Shown: positions 9,153 to 17,319 of the stretch, piece by piece
How the letters are laid out: the number at the start of each line of letters is the position of its first letter
Position numbering within the stretch: position 1 is the first letter of the stretch
Source: an uncultured Treponema sp.
GTDB lineage: Bacteria; Spirochaetota; Spirochaetia; Treponematales; Treponemataceae
Assembly: GCA_949299755.1 (NCBI GenBank)
Contig: CASGBA010000002.1
Location: 62,001-126,000 of the forward strand
Direction of reading: 5' to 3'
Length of the DNA: 64,000 nucleotides
The notes under the pieces: model-generated
Database searches by the model: none
What the model was told of the DNA's origin: nothing
Seen by the model: only the letters and a program-made list of their open reading frames with translations
Made by a program: the position numbers and the translations under genes

Positions 9153-11150
9153 TTAAAACTCCTCGAAATCGTCATCGCTTATCGGAGAATGATTCCCAGC
9201 TGAAGCCGGGGCAGAGGGGACGTGTCCTCCCTGTATATGATTTACCGGAGACTTGGGTTTTTGGGTATAAGCCGGAGCCTGAACCGGAGCAGTCTTTTGA
9301 ACCATTGGTCTGGGTTCATCGGACATGGCCATATCATCCGAAATCTTGAAGAAGCTGATTGTATCCACAAGAGAACGGGCGCTGGCGGAAAGCTCTTCAG
9401 CCATAGCGGCCATTTCTTCAGAAGCGGAAGCATTCTGCTGTACAACTGTATCAAGCTGTACAATAGCCTTGCTTACCTGCTGGGCACCGTTATCCTGTTC
9501 ACGGCAGGCAACAGCGATTTCTTCAACAAGCTGTGAGGTTTCATCGATACTCGGTACAACACCGTTAATCAAACTACCAGCTTTTTCAGCACAGTCAAGG
9601 GTATGGGCGGAAAGCTCACCAATTTCACCCGCGGCAGACTGGCTCCGCTCAGCCAACTTGCGTACCTCGCTGGCAACAACCGCAAAGCCCTTTCCTGCTT
9701 CGCCGGCGCGGGCAGCTTCGATAGCGGCGTTGAGAGCCAACAGGTTTGTCTGACTGGCGATATCTTCAACAATATGGATTTTCTCGGCGATTTCCTTAAC
9801 GGCTTCCAGAGCCTGGTTAACAGCCTCTTCGCCGACCTTACTGTCAGCGGAAGTTTTAGTAGCAATACTCTGGGTTTTGGAAGCGTTGTCCGCATTCTGG
9901 CGGATATTAGCCGCCATCTGTTCCATGGTAGCGGACATTTCTTCCGTGGAGGCAGCCTGCTCACTGGCACCGGAAGAAACGGACTGGCTTGTGCTGCTGA
10001 TCTGGGAACTTCCGTCTTCAATTTGCTTTGAAGCGCTAAGAATATTGGAAGTAATCTTTATGAGGGCACCAAGCATATTCGCCATGGCCTTTCCCATTGT
10101 ACCGATTTCATCCTTACGGGAGTTAATCTTATTTCTGGTTTTATCATCAATATTCTTTATGACAAGATCCCCTCTGGAAATGCAATCCAAAGCTTCACAT
10201 ATAATCTCAATCGGTTTTGATATATTAACAGCTATTGCAACGGCAATCGCAACACCGGCAGCGGACAGAATCAATGCCATCACAATGAGGATTTCCAACA
10301 TAATGGTAATGCGATGGGTAAATTCACGCAGAGGAGCCCGGCAAACAACTGTCCAATTAAGAGTAGGAATCTGGGAATAAGCCATTAAATATTCCGTACC
10401 CTGATAAACATAATCGCCGGAACCATTTGCGCCGGTTCTCATAACAGAATGCTGGGAAGCCAATCCTTTCAAGGATGAATCCGCGGCAGCCATTTTCTCA
10501 ATATTTTCTTCGGAAGTAACATTATTATAACGGGTATCACCGATAGTGTTTCCGGTTGTATTGCTTATAACATATGGACCGCCTGTTTCCCCGACTTTAA
10601 TTCCGGCAAGAAGTTTTGAAAGCCCTTCCGCATCTTTTTCCAAAAAGAGAACACCAATAATCCGGTTGGCGGCGTTGCGTATAGGGGTTGAATAAACAAT
10701 GCTGAAACTTCCTTCCCTTGTCCGGCTTTTGACGGGGTCTGTTGTTACAGTTTCTCCAGCCAAAGCGCGGCGGAAATAATCCCGGTCAGCCACATTGGCG
10801 GTTTCACCGGAAGTCAAGACAGCATTTCCAGAAACATCAGCCACACCATAATCCAGACGCCCTGAATCCAACAGCTTGACAGGTATCAGGTTCTGGGCTT
10901 TTGCTTCAAGGGAATTTGTTTCCATGCGAAGTATATCCCGCAGAGCAAGAACTTCCAAAACGGAACTCTCTGCGTCCACCGCTGCCTCTATATGGTTAGA
11001 GACCGATTCAGAAAGCGTTTCCAAGTTGGATAAAATAATCTCCATTGCGGCCGAACGCGCAAATCCATAGGCAACAAATGTGGACAGCAAACAGACACCC
11101 ATAACAAGGGCTCCGGTAACCACAATAAGAAACGTTTTTAAACTTTTCAT
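9153..11150 (-). CDS. mcp: Methyl-accepting chemotaxis protein, dCACHE type
   Basis: A 665-residue transmembrane receptor. Residues about 7-28 are the first membrane helix. Residues about 35-280 form a periplasmic double-CACHE-like sensor (segments [11 protein letters not shown] and [20 protein letters not shown] are typical). Residues about 285-312 are the second helix, followed by a HAMP domain and the cytoplasmic signalling bundle. The hairpin tip is canonical ([18 protein letters not shown], then [18 protein letters not shown]). A Pro/Ala/Gln-rich linker of about 50 residues leads to the C-terminal DFEEF, which fits the x-[FWYH]-x-x-[FWYH] pentapeptide that tethers CheR and CheB. The ligand is unknown. 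A strong ribosome site (AAAGGAGG) precedes the ATG. Confidence 0.95.
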   Translation of the reverse strand: MKSLKTFLIVVTGALVMGVCLLSTFVAYGFARSAAMEIILSNLETLSESVSNHIEAAVDAESSVLEVLALRDILRMETNSLEAKAQNLIPVKLLDSGRLDYGVADVSGNAVLTSGETANVADRDYFRRALAGETVTTDPVKSRTREGSFSIVYSTPIRNAANRIIGVLFLEKDAEGLSKLLAGIKVGETGGPYVISNTTGNTIGDTRYNNVTSEENIEKMAAADSSLKGLASQHSVMRTGANGSGDYVYQGTEYLMAYSQIPTLNWTVVCRAPLREFTHRITIMLEILIVMALILSAAGVAIAVAIAVNISKPIEIICEALDCISRGDLVIKNIDDKTRNKINSRKDEIGTMGKAMANMLGALIKITSNILSASKQIEDGSSQISSTSQSVSSGASEQAASTEEMSATMEQMAANIRQNADNASKTQSIATKTSADSKVGEEAVNQALEAVKEIAEKIHIVEDIASQTNLLALNAAIEAARAGEAGKGFAVVASEVRKLAERSQSAAGEIGELSAHTLDCAEKAGSLINGVVPSIDETSQLVEEIAVACREQDNGAQQVSKAIVQLDTVVQQNASASEEMAAMAEELSASARSLVDTISFFKISDDMAMSDEPRPMVQKTAPVQAPAYTQKPKSPVNHIQGGHVPSAPASAGNHSPISDDDFEEF

Positions 11151-11261
11151 TTTCAGCCTCCTTTAACTGGCTTCCACCGGCGGAAAAATACGCCGTAAAC
11201 AATATAGATTACAGCAGCAAAGCAACGCTAAGCAAGAACCTGTATCATTCTCTATACAAAA

Positions 11262-11624
11262 TCACCCAATAATTTTTTTCACAACAGCCACAAGTTTTTC
11301 CGAATCAAAGGGCTTCACTATCCATCCGGTTGCACCGGCTTCCTTACCTTCCATCATCTTTGACTGCTGGTTTTCAGTGGTCAAAGCTATAATAGCGGCG
11401 AATTTATAATCAGGCAACTGTCTCAATTCCTTTATAAACTGAATTCCGTCCATATTAGGCATATTTATATCGGTGATAACAAGCTCAAATTTCTCACCCT
11501 TTGCCTTGTTCAATCCGTCCACGCCGTCCTCGGCTTCCACCACCTCATATCCTTCATTGGACAGGATAAAACTTATACTTTTGCGGATTGAGACCGAATC
11601 ATCCACAGCTAAAATTCTTTTCAT
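11262..11624 (-). CDS. cheY: CheY-type single-domain response regulator
   Basis: A 120-residue stand-alone receiver domain that would carry phosphate from CheA to the flagellar switch or act as a phosphate sink. The acidic pair DD (8-9), phospho-acceptor Asp52 (ELVITDINMPNMDG), the Thr of IIALTTEN and Lys in WIVKPFDSEKL are all present, so it should be active. It follows cheB by 18 bases and has a good ribosome site (GGGAG). No CheX or CheZ phosphatase gene is visible in this locus, unlike the cheA-cheW-cheX-cheY operon known from treponemes. Confidence 0.93.
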   Translation of the reverse strand: MKRILAVDDSVSIRKSISFILSNEGYEVVEAEDGVDGLNKAKGEKFELVITDINMPNMDGIQFIKELRQLPDYKFAAIIALTTENQQSKMMEGKEAGATGWIVKPFDSEKLVAVVKKIIG

Positions 11625-11642
11625 TCAAAATCTCCCTAATAC

Positions 11643-12788
11643 CTATCTCTTTTTACTAAGCCGGTCAGCTGCGGCAAGCGCGCACGCTGTTATCTTCTGA
11701 AGGGGGACAATCTCGTCTACCCCGCCAAGTTTGACAGCCTCCGCCGGCATACCATACACAATACAAGTATCCTCATCCTGTGCAATAGTGTAAGCTCCCG
11801 CATCATGCATTTCTTTCATTCCCTTTGCTCCGTCATCACCCATACCGGTCATAATGACACCCACCGCATTTTTCCCGGCATAATGGGAAGCGGAACGAAA
11901 AAGCACATCAACCGAAGGCCTGTGTCTGGAAACCAGAGGGCCTTCCTTTACTTCAACATAGTATCTCGCACCACTGCGTTTCAAAAGAGTATGTTTGTTA
12001 CCGGGGGCAATCAAGGCTTGTCCCCTCATAACCGTATCCCCGTCCGCAGCTTCCTTGACGGAAATCTTGCACAGGGAATTAAGCCTGTTGGCGAAGGAAG
12101 TCGTGAAATGTTCAGGCATATGCTGGACAATCACAATACCAGGAGCATCCACCGGCATTGTTTCCAAAACTTCCCGCAAAGCTTCCGTACCACCGGTACT
12201 TGCACCTATTATAATGAGCTTTTCCGTTGTTTCCAAGGTATGCATTGCCCCCGGAGCAAGCATAACATCCGCAGAAAGTTTAGGCTGGATGGTTCTTCCT
12301 GAAAAATTATTTCCGGAATCGGCGGGGTTTGTCAGTGAAGAAAAATCCGCCAAAGCCGCGGATTTTGAAATATATTTTGAAAGCTTTGCCGTTGACTTAT
12401 AAGCCGCCTTAACAGCATCACATATCCTTATCTTTGATTCAAGCAAAAACTGTTTTGTTCCCAGCTGTGGTTTCAGTATCATTTCAACGGCGCCGTAAGC
12501 CATTGCTTTTGCGGCGTTTTCACTGCCAGCTTCCACCTTTGATGAGCATATTACAACCGGGATAGGAAGCCCGGACTCATTCAAACGGCGCAGGAAGGTA
12601 AGTCCGTCCATACGGGGCATTTCCACATCAAGGGTAATGACATCCGGCCTGTTTTCCTTTATTTTTCTGGCGGCAAAAATAGGGTCGGAGGCTGTTCCGG
12701 TCACTTCAATTTCCGGATCAGAGGTTAAAATCTCCGTCATTGTCTGCCTTACCACAGCAGAATCATCAATAATCAAAACTTTTATCAT
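11643..12788 (-). CDS. cheB: Chemotaxis protein-glutamate methylesterase CheB
   Basis: This 381-residue protein demethylates or deamidates receptor glutamates when activated by CheA phosphate. Residues 1-120 are a receiver with Asp54 in [13 protein letters not shown] linker of about 70 residues leads to the methylesterase domain, which has the Ser of [12 protein letters not shown], the His of IVQHMPEHF and the Asp of [12 protein letters not shown] as the expected catalytic triad. The start overlaps the cheR stop by four bases (ATGA), so the two antagonistic enzymes are translationally coupled. The linker is longer than in enteric CheB and carries no recognisable domain. Confidence 0.95.
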   Translation of the reverse strand: MIKVLIIDDSAVVRQTMTEILTSDPEIEVTGTASDPIFAARKIKENRPDVITLDVEMPRMDGLTFLRRLNESGLPIPVVICSSKVEAGSENAAKAMAYGAVEMILKPQLGTKQFLLESKIRICDAVKAAYKSTAKLSKYISKSAALADFSSLTNPADSGNNFSGRTIQPKLSADVMLAPGAMHTLETTEKLIIIGASTGGTEALREVLETMPVDAPGIVIVQHMPEHFTTSFANRLNSLCKISVKEAADGDTVMRGQALIAPGNKHTLLKRSGARYYVEVKEGPLVSRHRPSVDVLFRSASHYAGKNAVGVIMTGMGDDGAKGMKEMHDAGAYTIAQDEDTCIVYGMPAEAVKLGGVDEIVPLQKITACALAAADRLSKKR

Positions 12789-13630
12789 ACAGCCCCCTGT
12801 ACACGCTGGAAAACTGTCGGAGAAACATTTTTGAGAGGAAGATTCATCCCGAAAATCGTTTCAGAATGACCAAGAAACAAAAAGCCTCCCGGTTCTAAAA
12901 AGTCGAGGAATTTCCTTATAACAGCTTCCTGGGTAGGCTTGTCAAAATAAATAAGCACATTCCGGCAGAAAATTATTTGGATAACATCACGGAAGCCGAA
13001 ATCGCTGTCCATAAAATTAAGCCGGGCAAAGGAAACATGATTACGAACTTCAGGTTTCACCCTGACCTTGGATTCTTCCCTGTTTTTGCTCCGGAGAAAA
13101 TAATTTCTCTTCATTTCGAGGGACATATTTTTAAGTGAATCAATTGAATAAACGGCTCCGGCAGCTTGATTCAACACCTTTGTGGAAATATCAGTGGCAA
13201 GAACCGAATAGCCGTCAAAAACACCGTGGTTTTTCCTCATGAATTCCTGCATTACAATTGAAAGGGTATAGGGCTCTTCCCCGGTGGAACAACCAGCGGA
13301 CCAAAGCTTCACAAACCTTTTCCCCTGTTGTGCCAAAAACGGCAGCGCGGAACTCATCATATAATCAAAATGGGCTGATTCACGGAAAAATTCCGTCAGG
13401 TTCGTTGTCACTGCATCTATCATCAGAACCAGCTCGTCTTCATTGGGGACACCCTTGCCAAAAGCATATTTTATGTATTCATCGTAGGTGGGAATATTCA
13501 ATGCCCTGAGCCGCTGGGAAATCCGCGCCTGTACCATTGTCTTTTTAACGTCGGGCATTTTAATCCCCACGTTTTTTTCTATATAGGACGCGATTTTTTT
13601 GAAATCCTTGTAAGACAGTTCTGTATCCAT
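12785..13630 (-). CDS. cheR: Chemotaxis protein methyltransferase CheR
   Basis: S-adenosylmethionine-dependent methyltransferase for receptor glutamates, 281 residues. An N-terminal helical domain (about 1-80) is followed by the Rossmann-like domain with [18 protein letters not shown] (SAM site), the [16 protein letters not shown] stretch, and [14 protein letters not shown] near the active site. The length is the simple CheR type with no fused TPR region. It sits between cheA and cheB, with a ribosome site AGAGGT before its ATG. The MCP in the same operon ends in a pentapeptide-like tail, which would suit a tether-binding CheR, though the beta-subdomain detail was not aligned. Confidence 0.95.
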   Translation of the reverse strand: MDTELSYKDFKKIASYIEKNVGIKMPDVKKTMVQARISQRLRALNIPTYDEYIKYAFGKGVPNEDELVLMIDAVTTNLTEFFRESAHFDYMMSSALPFLAQQGKRFVKLWSAGCSTGEEPYTLSIVMQEFMRKNHGVFDGYSVLATDISTKVLNQAAGAVYSIDSLKNMSLEMKRNYFLRSKNREESKVRVKPEVRNHVSFARLNFMDSDFGFRDVIQIIFCRNVLIYFDKPTQEAVIRKFLDFLEPGGFLFLGHSETIFGMNLPLKNVSPTVFQRVQGAV

Positions 13631-13650
13631 GCTACCTCTAAAAACACTCC

Positions 13651-15780
13651 CTATGTTGTTTCTTTTTTAACAACATCGGAAAGCTTAAACACATCCAAAA
13701 TGAGGGCCACAGAACCATCACCCAGCAAAGTCGCACCGGAAAGCCCCTGGACATTTTTATATAAAGCACCCAACGGCTTTATTACAGTCTGATGGTTTCC
13801 TATAACCTTGTCGACAACAAGACCGAGTTTGGAGTCCTGGTCATTGACAACAACAACCTGCCTGTATGAAGGCGCATCCCCTTCTATTTCAAACCACTTG
13901 CGCAAATCGACATAGGGAAGCATTTGTCCACGGGCTGAAATATGGGAACATATTTTGCCTTCATCATCTTTCTCCGGATTGAACTCAAGACATTCTTCTA
14001 TATTCGTAAGAGGAACAACATATACGTTGTCACCAACCTTAACCAGCATTCCTTCAATGATTGCAAGGGTTAAGGGTATTTTAAGAATAAAGGTACTTCC
14101 CTTTCCCTCTCCTGTTTCAATGGAAACAGTACCGCCCAGAGAGGTTATATCTTTTTTTACAACATCGAGACCCACCCCGCGTCCTGAAACGGAGGTGACC
14201 TTTTCCGAAGTGGAAAATCCGGGCTGGAAAATCAAATTGTATATTTCTGAATCGGAAAGAATATCCGTAGGCTGCACCAATCCCCGGGAAACGGCTTTAT
14301 CGAAAACTTTTTTCTTTTCGATACCCACACCGTCATCCGAAACAGAAACAACAACAAAGGCTCCTGCATGACTGGCGGAAAGCTTTATAACTCCTGTAAC
14401 ATCCTTTCCGGCGGCCTTTCTCTCTTCAGGAGATTCAATTCCGTGGTCAGCGGAATTCCTTATAAGATGGATAAGAGGGTCATTAAGTTTTTCAATAACT
14501 GTTTTATCCAACTCTGTTTCGGCACCTTCCGTAACAAGCTCGATTTTTTTATTTAAATCGGAAGCAAGATCATGAACCACACGCCGGAACCGGGAAAACA
14601 TCGTCCCTATGGGAAGCATACGCATATCCATCGATGTATCCCTCAAGGACAAAATCAACCTTTCACTCTGTTCACTTAAAGTTATAAGACTTGATAATTT
14701 GGATTCCTGGGCTGACTGATTCAAACGGGCACTGAATGTAACCAATTCACCCACAAGGTCTATTAACTGGTCCAGCTTTTCGGAATTCACCCGGATACTC
14801 TGCTGTGAAATGGAATGGGGTTGGGTTTTGTAATCATCAGCCGCTTTTTGTTCTTCCGCCAGTTTCTTAAAATGCTGCTGTTCCGCCAAGGCGGCGTTAA
14901 CTTCCTGGGGACGAACCACCTTGTTCTCGACAAGAAGTTCCCCCAGTTTTTTCTGCTGCTTAATGATTTTATCTATATCTTCTGAAGAAATGGACTTTTG
15001 CTCAAGAAGGATTTCTCCGATTTTTTTGGAATCAGATGTCGCAAAATTTACAGGCTCAATACTTACAGCCGAAGAATCCACAAAAATAAATACATCCTGA
15101 ACCTCTTCCAAAGAATGTTTTGTGGAAAGGATAATACTCCAGGACATATAACATTTTTCAGGATCTATATCCGAAAGCGCTGGAATGGGGTCAGTGAAAG
15201 AAGTAACGGTTATACGCCCCATTTCAGCAAGTTCACCTATAAGAAGGACAACCCTGGTTCCGGAATGGAAAAAATCAGGGGACGGAGTAAATTTTATCCT
15301 GAAATGGTTTTCATTTTCAGGGAGGGTTGTATCCTTTTTTTCTGCCTTGGATCCATTCACGGAGGGGTTGCGGCTGGAATCGGTTTTGGAGCCTTCATTT
15401 GAGCCTGATATGGCCCGGAATTCCTTTTTCAGGGATTCCGTCATTTCCCGGACATTATCAGGAATGGTACCGTCAGTGGATTCCAGCATTGAATTAATTA
15501 CATCCCGGGCTTTAAGGGTAAGTTCAATAAGCCCCGGAGTCACTTTGATTTTACCGGAACGGACAAGATCATAAGCAGTTTCAATTTCGTGGGTAAATTT
15601 AGAAATGTCATCAAATCCGAACATTCCAGCGGAACCTTTTATAGTGTGCATTACACGGAAAACCGCTGAAATCAAATCGGCATTGCCAGGATCAGATTCG
15701 AGGGAAAGTAAATTATCTTCCAGAGAAGCTAATAAATCAGAAGCTTCTTCCAGAAATACACTATTGAGTTTTTCAAGCAC
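13651..15780 (-). CDS. cheA: Chemotaxis histidine kinase CheA
   Basis: The kinase core of the array, 709 residues. The order is the HPt domain with His45 in MHTIKGSAGMFGF, then a region of about 165-260 in the P2 position, then two short repeats of the GEILLEQ/GELLVENKV type (about 265-315), a motif also seen in secretion-ATPase N-domains. These are followed by the dimerisation helices, the ATPase domain (HLIRNSADHGIESPEER, VSDDGVGI, GRGVGLDVV) and a CheW-like regulatory domain to the end. The start is a GTG at 15778-15780 with GGAGG eight bases ahead, inside the end of the STAS gene, so the two are coupled. The repeat insert between P2 and P3 is unusual and may be a docking element. Confidence 0.95.
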   Translation of the reverse strand: MLEKLNSVFLEEASDLLASLEDNLLSLESDPGNADLISAVFRVMHTIKGSAGMFGFDDISKFTHEIETAYDLVRSGKIKVTPGLIELTLKARDVINSMLESTDGTIPDNVREMTESLKKEFRAISGSNEGSKTDSSRNPSVNGSKAEKKDTTLPENENHFRIKFTPSPDFFHSGTRVVLLIGELAEMGRITVTSFTDPIPALSDIDPEKCYMSWSIILSTKHSLEEVQDVFIFVDSSAVSIEPVNFATSDSKKIGEILLEQKSISSEDIDKIIKQQKKLGELLVENKVVRPQEVNAALAEQQHFKKLAEEQKAADDYKTQPHSISQQSIRVNSEKLDQLIDLVGELVTFSARLNQSAQESKLSSLITLSEQSERLILSLRDTSMDMRMLPIGTMFSRFRRVVHDLASDLNKKIELVTEGAETELDKTVIEKLNDPLIHLIRNSADHGIESPEERKAAGKDVTGVIKLSASHAGAFVVVSVSDDGVGIEKKKVFDKAVSRGLVQPTDILSDSEIYNLIFQPGFSTSEKVTSVSGRGVGLDVVKKDITSLGGTVSIETGEGKGSTFILKIPLTLAIIEGMLVKVGDNVYVVPLTNIEECLEFNPEKDDEGKICSHISARGQMLPYVDLRKWFEIEGDAPSYRQVVVVNDQDSKLGLVVDKVIGNHQTVIKPLGALYKNVQGLSGATLLGDGSVALILDVFKLSDVVKKETT

Positions 15781-16087
15781 AGCTCATCCTCCCCCCCAAC
15801 AAAACATCCAAATTTACACCGGATATACTGAAAGCGTTTTTTACCTGGGGGGAAACGGAACCGGCAATGGAAAATTTCTTTCCGGTATTGGCCGCTTCTA
15901 AGGAAGCCGCAATGATTAACTGTATTGCAGAAATATCTATTTCGGAACAGTCTGAAAGATCAAGGGAAATCTTATCAGCCTCGGAAAAAGCTTTTAACAA
16001 ATCATCTCTGCACTTCAGGACGGAATCTGTAAACACTTCGCCGGACCATTTTACAGTCGCTACAGATTCCTGCCGTGTCTCAGCCAT
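15773..16087 (-). CDS. STAS-domain protein (anti-sigma-factor antagonist-like) in the che operon
   Basis: A STAS domain of about 104 residues. The conserved loop reads DCSEIDISAIQLI, so the phospho-acceptor serine position of SpoIIAA-type proteins is kept (D-I-S in place of D-S-S). An upstream ATG at 16099 exists, but the GGAGG that would serve translation lies after it and five bases before the ATG at 16087, so the latter is the likely start (MAETRQES). The gene is first in the chemotaxis operon and overlaps cheA. STAS proteins normally take part in partner-switching with a kinase/phosphatase pair. None is seen here, so it may be read by CheA or act as a small phosphate target. Confidence 0.85.
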   Translation of the reverse strand: MAETRQESVATVKWSGEVFTDSVLKCRDDLLKAFSEADKISLDLSDCSEIDISAIQLIIAASLEAANTGKKFSIAGSVSPQVKNAFSISGVNLDVLLGGRMSCA

Positions 16088-16133
16088 CAAAACCTCCATG
16101 TTTCAAACATTTTAACCTTACAATCTCTTTTTA

Positions 16134-16160
16134 TTCTCGGCAAATTCTGTTATACTATAA
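16134..16160 (-). promoter_or_regulatory. Possible sigma-28 (flagellar) promoter for the chemotaxis operon
   Basis: On the minus strand the octamer GCCGAGAA (16134-16141) differs by one base from the FliA-type -10 consensus GCCGATAA. Fifteen bases upstream is TTAT (16157-16160) where TAAA is expected, so the -35 half is poor. It lies about 47 bases ahead of the STAS start codon. The placement suits a che operon, but the match is only partial. Confidence 0.3.
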
Positions 16161-16191
16161 AACATAATACACTTAAATCGGAGAAAAAGCA

Positions 16192-16683
16192 ATGAATAGA
16201 GGGTTTTTTGATGAAGAATATTTCACATTTTCTCTTGGTTCTGTTATGTATGCGACAGAAGTCACAAATGTCAAAGAAGTACTTCATTTTGAAAAACTCA
16301 CTAAAGTGCCTAAGACAATGCCCTATCTGAAAGGGGTTATGAATATACGCAGCTCCGTTGTAACGATAATAGACCTGCGTATATTGTTCGGAATAGACGG
16401 GGACAACGACCTGGAATCCCTGCCTATAATCGTAACTGAAATCTCACGGGACGAAACATCCCAACCCTTAACCCTGGGTATAATAGCCGACAATGTGAAT
16501 GTGGTTACAAAACTGGAGGAAGTGCCCAGCGAAGGCCTTTCATACGGCACCATTGAACACCGGAACGATTTCGTGAAAAAAGTCGGAAAACTTAACGGTC
16601 AGTTTGTCCTGATTCTTGACTTACCGGCGGTGCTCAATTCAATAGAAAAAGAAATATCCGATGCCATAGACAACAACCTCTGA
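16192..16683 (+). CDS. cheW: CheW coupling protein, divergent from the che operon
   Basis: A 163-residue single CheW domain on the plus strand. It begins YFTFSLGSVMYATEVTNVKEVL, has the MNIRSSVVTIIDLRILFG strand and ends NDFVKKVGKLNGQFVLILDL. It is read away from the STAS-cheA operon, with only 105 bases between the two start codons. A ribosome site (GGAG) lies 10 bases before the ATG, and TATACT/TATAAA elements lie at 16151-16161. It converges with cheD. With the two CheW genes near 8-9 kb this gives three coupling proteins, so the array may be heterogeneous or this one may serve a different receptor set. Confidence 0.92.
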   Translation: MNRGFFDEEYFTFSLGSVMYATEVTNVKEVLHFEKLTKVPKTMPYLKGVMNIRSSVVTIIDLRILFGIDGDNDLESLPIIVTEISRDETSQPLTLGIIADNVNVVTKLEEVPSEGLSYGTIEHRNDFVKKVGKLNGQFVLILDLPAVLNSIEKEISDAIDNNL

Positions 16684-16703
16684 AAGGGGTCTGCCTTTAT
16701 ACC

Positions 16704-17294
16704 CTAAAACCAGATTATGTCTGTCTTCTTCTTTTCTTCCTCTTTGATACGGGCACGGTATTCTTCTTCCCTTTTGCGGAGAGCATCGTCTTTTGCGGTG
16801 TTTTTCTTTATATGCTTCAACCATACCTTGGAAGTTTTCGGGTCAAAGTATATTTTACGGGGATAATTACCTCCCACATCCGAGGCTTGCACAGGAATTT
16901 TTTCCCTTTCAAGATAATCGAAGGCAAAAAAGATGTTCTGGGCTCCCACCTTTGAACCTGAATCGGGCATATTGAAAATATTGCTGCCCCCGAAAACCTT
17001 GGCGCTTATGCGCTTTTTCTGGGCTCCTTTTTTTATCATGTCGTTAAGCAAAAGCTCCACGGCATATTCCCCGAACCGGCCGCTCTTTTCCTCGGCGTCC
17101 ATATCTGAAGAAGAACTGACAAGCATAAAATGATTCATTCCTCCTATTTGGGCGGAGGCGTCAAACAGAGTGATTGCGATACATGAACCCAGCACCGTGG
17201 AAATCAATTCATTTTCTTCAAAAGTTGAAAAATAATCACCAGGATATAAAATAACTACGTCTTTCTGGAAATGGGTATCAAAATATTTTTTCAA
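16704..17294 (-). CDS. cheD: Chemoreceptor glutamine deamidase CheD
   Basis: CheD converts receptor glutamines to glutamates and in some bacteria stimulates CheC-type phosphatases. The catalytic Cys lies in STVLGSCIAITLFD and the His in GGMNHFMLVS, as in active CheD, and a KVFGGSNIF segment follows. At 196 residues it is about 30 longer than usual, because of a charged Lys/Glu/Arg tail. No ATG exists before the catalytic Cys. The start used is a TTG at 17292-17294 with AGGA nine bases upstream. It is the last gene of a unit with the MinD-like ATPase and a coiled-coil protein. No cheC is seen nearby. Confidence 0.9.
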   Translation of the reverse strand: MKKYFDTHFQKDVVILYPGDYFSTFEENELISTVLGSCIAITLFDASAQIGGMNHFMLVSSSSDMDAEEKSGRFGEYAVELLLNDMIKKGAQKKRISAKVFGGSNIFNMPDSGSKVGAQNIFFAFDYLEREKIPVQASDVGGNYPRKIYFDPKTSKVWLKHIKKNTAKDDALRKREEEYRARIKEEEKKKTDIIWF

Positions 17295-17319
17295 AATAAA
17301 ATCCTATAAATTTTCCTAA

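Noticed and set aside
15791-15797. A run of seven C near the end of the STAS gene, considered as a second phase-variable or frameshift tract
   Set aside because: It is short, forms part of Gly-Gly codons next to the cheA ribosome site, and both frames are intact.
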